Part shown: positions 7,701 to 7,714 of the stretch, piece by piece
Layout of the letters: every line of letters starts with the position of its first letter
Position numbering within the stretch: the first letter of the stretch is position 1
Source: Candidatus Uhrbacteria bacterium
Lineage (GTDB): Bacteria; Patescibacteriota; Patescibacteriia; SG8-24
Direction of reading: 5' to 3'
Length of the DNA: 7,714 nt
NCBI GenBank assembly: GCA_016205965.1
Contig: JACQSM010000056.1
Location: 1-7,714, forward strand
Notes under the pieces: generated by a model
What the model was told of the DNA's origin: nothing
The model's database searches: none
Seen by the model: the letters and a program-made list of their open reading frames with translations, nothing else
Position numbers and translations under genes: made by a program

Positions 7701-7714
7701 TGTTCTTCGTCTCC
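1553..7714 (+). CDS. Giant secreted repeat-fibre/adhesin protein, 3' partial (2054+ codons)
   Basis: I read the frame codon by codon from ATG 1553 to base 7714 and found no stop and no frameshift. It is 2054 codons long and still open. No other ATG, GTG or TTG exists in frame between this ATG and the terminator. Order: basic N-terminus and hydrophobic signal (residues 1-52); head domain (about 58-182) starting Y-Q-L-R-L-T-D and ending E-M-T-P-R to W-A-Q-N-A-D; then about 19 units marked by G-[IV]-G-x-T-x-P plus a hydrophobic L-x-V strand. Repeated larger modules include F-W-S-G to W-D-D-T, V-A-Y-S-W-P, L-T-D-S-T and G-G-W-T-D. Composition is Gly, Thr, Ser, Ala and Asn rich with few Lys. After C100 and C133 there is no further cysteine. 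The likely product is an extracellular trimeric fibre for attachment. Phage tail fibres share the repeats, but the Sec-type signal argues for a cellular surface protein. The C-terminus is probably like that of gene 1. Confidence 0.9.
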   Translation, partial: MSRPLPQKLAQKSAKKPGYAFVARLLGAFLFYASGILTLFIAISGQVYPTHASGPDSNRVIAYQLRLTDTGGNPVADGTKNIKINFYTVSSGGSPVHSDCGTTGSPVARKVVFTNGIGTVLIGDTAASGTTNCVGGGAPNAIDSDGILFNTTALYLGLTVDPDVTEMTPRKRIVSTGWAQNADRIDDYDSLDLFRTTAHAIPAANTTYDLGSTASRFRDLFLGPDSLHIGTSATDEATIVYDTTNNILKFSTDASTNGDTSFYTDDLYLKKSSGFVGVNTTAPGAFFDVKASAASEHVRLTDSTGSDSIGLYVGSGSPETVVTAQIGSQYFDRTGGSTYIKTTTGGDNANTGWAQLSSGLSGVGAAGRLTFWSGASTLSSNANLFWDDTNSRLGINTITPATALDVNGVINAATGYRVAAGATSGNYLRGNGTNFVSSSLQSADISAAGGVTGAGTATRVAFWSGSSALSSNANLYWDDTNSRLGIGTVSPSGAVHILSAASNKLIIQKTAAAQDSSLSIWANGANSPTNVSWDIGTRPSDNDLAFYSYDGTTSSDRMVILNSGNVGVGTSSPGQTFTVGADTFQVNSSGNLVKVNNVAYSWPGSQGAASTSLVNDGAGNLSWSSVGPSSAGGWTDDGATVRLSTASDFVGIGTTSPDGKLSLRDVNVPVGSGDSNLTIWTTNTAAADLGGSISFGGSYTGTTGTAFASIAGRKENGTDANNAGYFAIATRPNGGSKTERMRITSTGAVGIGTTSIDGPAKLQVSGGDTYTLSSNANTRYVIGEGNLAAQYGVVGWNNAGNYLWVEPNGSGNVILQSGIEGTGKVGVGTTGPNKKLSVSGSIASGGNLHLTQNSADGIGGLIWRANNNDADNDYTGALASIFYTNADKLNFTTNGSTPQMVIDTSGYMGIGTTTPDALLDLEKAEDLEHLRLTDSTAGDSIGLYIGTGTPESAVTAQLGSQYFDRSGGAAYIKASGDNTNTGWTIFTTGGGGFTGSGSTNKIAKFTGATAIGDSSITDDGTSVSVGAAGSDIFNVTTSNTGAKGATIRNTNTGVNAKTFLAIGNDTDVTSGIQRNAAANTTEYGGANSLTLLTAGSYPLALATDATTRLFITGAGNVGIGTTAPPAKLTVGVADQFQVDSSGNLIRLNNVAYSWPSSQGAASTVLQNNGSGTLSWSTQAVAANVSLSNLSSVAINTALLPGTDNTIDLGSASFRWNDLYLGPASLKVSSTTGTGGAGADYTEGTLSFSATNLKLATAGVGSGSIGTLQLTTTTNPGINIDAVGNVAIGNTSPAATLGVGSSNQFVVDATGNVTTSGVISNSDGSNGTPSYAFSADPDTGMYRAAANALALATGGGQRLTIDSSGNVGIGDTTPTNPLTVGNGDLFTVSSGGTVTTASTLNGVRAFVGNGTVTDPSLAFTNSTGTGFYRVGVDIMGVSTAGTERVRINADGTVGIGNAGGTNLLEVGTASQFQITSAGDLAKIKNVAYVWPGSQGAASTFLQNDGAGNLSWVTAHTGTGSNGRVVFWTGTASQSGNSNFFWDDSNIRLGIGTATPEAMVHLQSTAPFMIMRGDSTSGAVATVQGQRSNGSLATPSAIGTGVNILALQAAGYDGSAFVAGSEIDFPATQTWSGTARGSAIAFFTVANDATSQAERMRIDQSGFVGIGMTAPTSAFDVSGAITVREMSAPSLSAADTGRIYFDATANKFKVSENGSAYADLFGATAGGWTDNGAIVRLTTDSDTVGIGEDPDGGIKFQVAGKIKSSTGGYEFPDGTVQTTAAATASGVSSTGDVNISSNTDNSAGGDVIFSTSTAERARLLSTGNFGIGDATPAAMLTVGPGDLFQVNSSGQITAPKITLAAGLVNALPFNSSGTSNSDDGMFWPANDVMAWVTGGTEKMRLSTANLGIGDTTPAAMLTVGNGDLFQVTSAGTVTTTSTITGSEFFAGGSGAGSGYTFSGTSGNDDGMFFVSDNIIGWATAGTERMRLSSANVSIGSTSTTSMFNVGTANAFQVTSAGTVTTTSTVQGTDFFASASGAGSGYTFSSTGNDDGMFFVS
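1724..2098 (+). other. N-terminal head domain of gene 2
   Basis: Residues about 58-182 read N-R-V-I-A-Y-Q-L-R-L-T-D, G-N-P-V-A-D-G-T, I-N-F-Y, then a V-V-F-T-N-G-I-G-T-V-L-I-G strand, L-Y-L-G-L-T-V, E166-M-T-P-R and a closing W-A-Q-N-A-D. This matches a familiar compact domain at the start of fibre-like proteins in Patescibacteria and some other bacteria (pattern Y-Q-G-R-L-T-D ... P-R-x-x-x-x-x-x-x-A-x-N-A). C100 and C133 are the only cysteines seen in the protein and could form a disulphide. Its function is unknown; it is probably the cell-proximal mount of the fibre. Confidence 0.6.
2438..2611 (+). repeat. L-T-D-S-T module, copy 1
   Basis: It encodes E-H-V-R-L-T-D-S-T-G, then D-S-I-G-L-Y-V-G, then G-S-Q-Y-F-D-R and T-N/A-N-T-G-W. 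The same block recurs at 4334-4501, two codons shorter, with conserved order and mostly synonymous or mild changes. It lies between fibre units and probably forms a globular knob along the shaft. Confidence 0.75.
2651..2752 (+). repeat. F-W-S-G / W-D-D module, copy 1
   Basis: This 34-codon block encodes L-T-F-W-S-G, L-S-S-N-A-N-L-F-W-D-D-T-N-S-R and then L-G-I-N-T. Two other copies of exactly the same length occur at 2924-3025 and 6113-6214. Confidence 0.8.
2924..3025 (+). repeat. F-W-S-G / W-D-D module, copy 2
   Basis: This 34-codon block encodes V-A-F-W-S-G, L-S-S-N-A-N-L-Y-W-D-D-T-N-S-R and L-G-I-G-T. It is the closest relative of the copy at 2651-2752, only 273 bp upstream, which suggests a local tandem duplication. 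Confidence 0.8.
3302..3421 (+). repeat. V-A-Y-S-W-P module, copy 1
   Basis: This 40-codon block runs F-Q-V-N-S-S-G-N-L, N-N-V-A-Y-S-W-P, S-Q-G-A-A-S-T and G-N-L-S-W. Copies of identical length are at 4958-5077 and 5963-6082. It always follows a G-I-G repeat and its short hydrophobic strand. Confidence 0.8.
3446..3511 (+). repeat. G-G-W-T-D module, copy 1
   Basis: This 22-codon block runs G-G-W-T-D-D-G-A, V-R-L-S-T and F-V-G-I-G. An equal-length copy is at 6722-6787. It leads directly into a G-I-G repeat. Confidence 0.7.
4334..4501 (+). repeat. L-T-D-S-T module, copy 2
   Basis: It reads E-H-L-R-L-T-D-S-T-A, D-S-I-G-L-Y-I-G, G-S-Q-Y-F-D-R-S-G-G and N-T-N-T-G-W. It is the second copy of the block at 2438-2611, about 1.9 kb away, and shows module duplication inside the gene. 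Confidence 0.75.
4958..5077 (+). repeat. V-A-Y-S-W-P module, copy 2
   Basis: This 40-codon block runs F-Q-V-D-S-S-G-N-L, N-N-V-A-Y-S-W-P, S-Q-G-A-A-S-T and G-T-L-S-W. It has the same length as the other two copies without any gap. Confidence 0.8.
5963..6082 (+). repeat. V-A-Y-W-P module, copy 3
   Basis: This 40-codon block runs F-Q-I-T-S-A-G-D-L, K-N-V-A-Y-V-W-P, S-Q-G-A-A-S-T and G-N-L-S-W. It is joined through a 10-codon linker to the third F-W module. Confidence 0.8.
6113..6214 (+). repeat. F-W-S-G / W-D-D module, copy 3
   Basis: This 34-codon block encodes V-V-F-W-T-G, then S-N-F-F-W-D-D-S-N-I-R and L-G-I-G-T. It is more diverged than copies 1 and 2 and sits directly after the third V-A-Y-W-P module, so two module types became joined here. 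Confidence 0.75.
6722..6787 (+). repeat. G-G-W-T-D module, copy 2
   Basis: This 22-codon block runs G-G-W-T-D-N-G-A, V-R-L-T-T and T-V-G-I-G. It is followed by a degenerate repeat (G-I-G-E-D-P) and then a Y-E-F-P-D-G-T-V-Q-T-T motif, a familiar fibre element. Confidence 0.7.
7318..7360 (+). repeat. 43-bp perfect direct repeat, copy 1
   Basis: It is identical to 7576-7618, 258 bp (86 codons) downstream, and encodes F-Q-V-T-S-A-G-T-V-T-T-T-S-T. It marks the freshest duplication in the array. The flanks continue as a near repeat, including an identical 31-bp stretch at 7429-7459 and 7684-7714. Confidence 0.9.
7576..7618 (+). repeat. 43-bp perfect direct repeat, copy 2
   Basis: This is the second copy of 7318-7360. 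The similarity runs on to the window edge and probably beyond, so further units are likely to follow. Confidence 0.9.

Larger units (their letters stand above)
2378..7714 (+). repeat. Array of about 19 G-I-G-x-T-x-P fibre repeats within gene 2
   Basis: Units begin at residues 276, 393, 484, 566, 650, 749, 825, 908, 1023, 1117, 1285, 1366, 1452, 1547, 1662, 1742, 1823, 1904 and 1990. Each has a small turn (V/L/F-G-I-G-x-T-x-P) and then a short L-x-V strand, with longer beta-rich stretches between, often ending T-E-R-M-R-[IL] before the next unit. Spacing is 76-117 residues except for one gap of 168. The copy at 1023 is degenerate (V-S-V-G-A-A-G). This is typical of trimeric beta fibres. Confidence 0.85.

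Noticed and set aside
1553..7714. Recoded TGA (glycine) genetic code
   Set aside because: No in-frame TGA occurs in 2054 codons, and glycine is encoded by normal GGN codons.
1553..7714. Phage tail fibre gene in a prophage
   Set aside because: The repeats are shared with tail fibres, but the export signal, the head type and the lack of any phage gene favour a cellular surface protein. It is not fully excluded, because the window is short.
7318..7714. CRISPR-like direct repeats
   Set aside because: The repeats are coding, in frame, 258 bp apart and few in number, with conserved protein between them.

Overview
The window holds parts of two large genes on the + strand, separated by a compact intergenic control region. 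Nothing convincing is encoded on the - strand. Gene 1 (1-1356) is the 3' end of a gene that starts before the window. Gene 2 (1553-7714) is an uninterrupted reading frame of 2054 codons that runs off the right edge.

Both proteins look like very long, secreted, repeat-built surface fibres or adhesins. They share the motif G-[IV]-G-x-T-x-P followed by a short L-x-V strand, which occurs in phage tail-fibre-like proteins and in giant surface proteins of Patescibacteria (Candidate Phyla Radiation). The N-terminal head of gene 2 (Y-Q-L-R-L-T-D, then E-M-T-P-R, then W-A-Q-N-A) and the C-terminal region of gene 1 (D-Y-A-E, N-P-M-P-V-A-L-x-G-R-V, S-Y-W-I-M) match, from memory, an architecture I associate with Parcubacteria. 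That assignment is moderately confident; no ribosomal or other marker gene is present to prove it. The frame contains no in-frame TGA, gene 1 ends in TAA, and nothing suggests a recoded TGA.

Layout: 1-1356, end of fibre gene 1 (last repeat, possible self-processing domain, beta-rich domain, Pro/Glu-rich tail). 1357-1552, two DnaA-box-like 9-mers, a strong hairpin terminator, an extended -10 promoter partly inside the terminator, a stranded AAGGAG and three A7 tracts that run into the ATG. 1553-1708, signal peptide of gene 2. About 1724-2098, globular head with the only cysteine pair. From about 2174 to the end, about 19 repeat units of mostly 76-117 residues with several larger modules reused, ending in the most recent duplication, which includes a 43-bp perfect direct repeat.

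Working model: tandem, independently transcribed paralogous fibre genes of a small host-attached or predatory-type bacterium. Gene 2 shows the N-terminal half of the architecture and gene 1 the C-terminal half, so together they suggest what one complete protein looks like. No defence, mobile-element, CRISPR or RNA-gene content was found.
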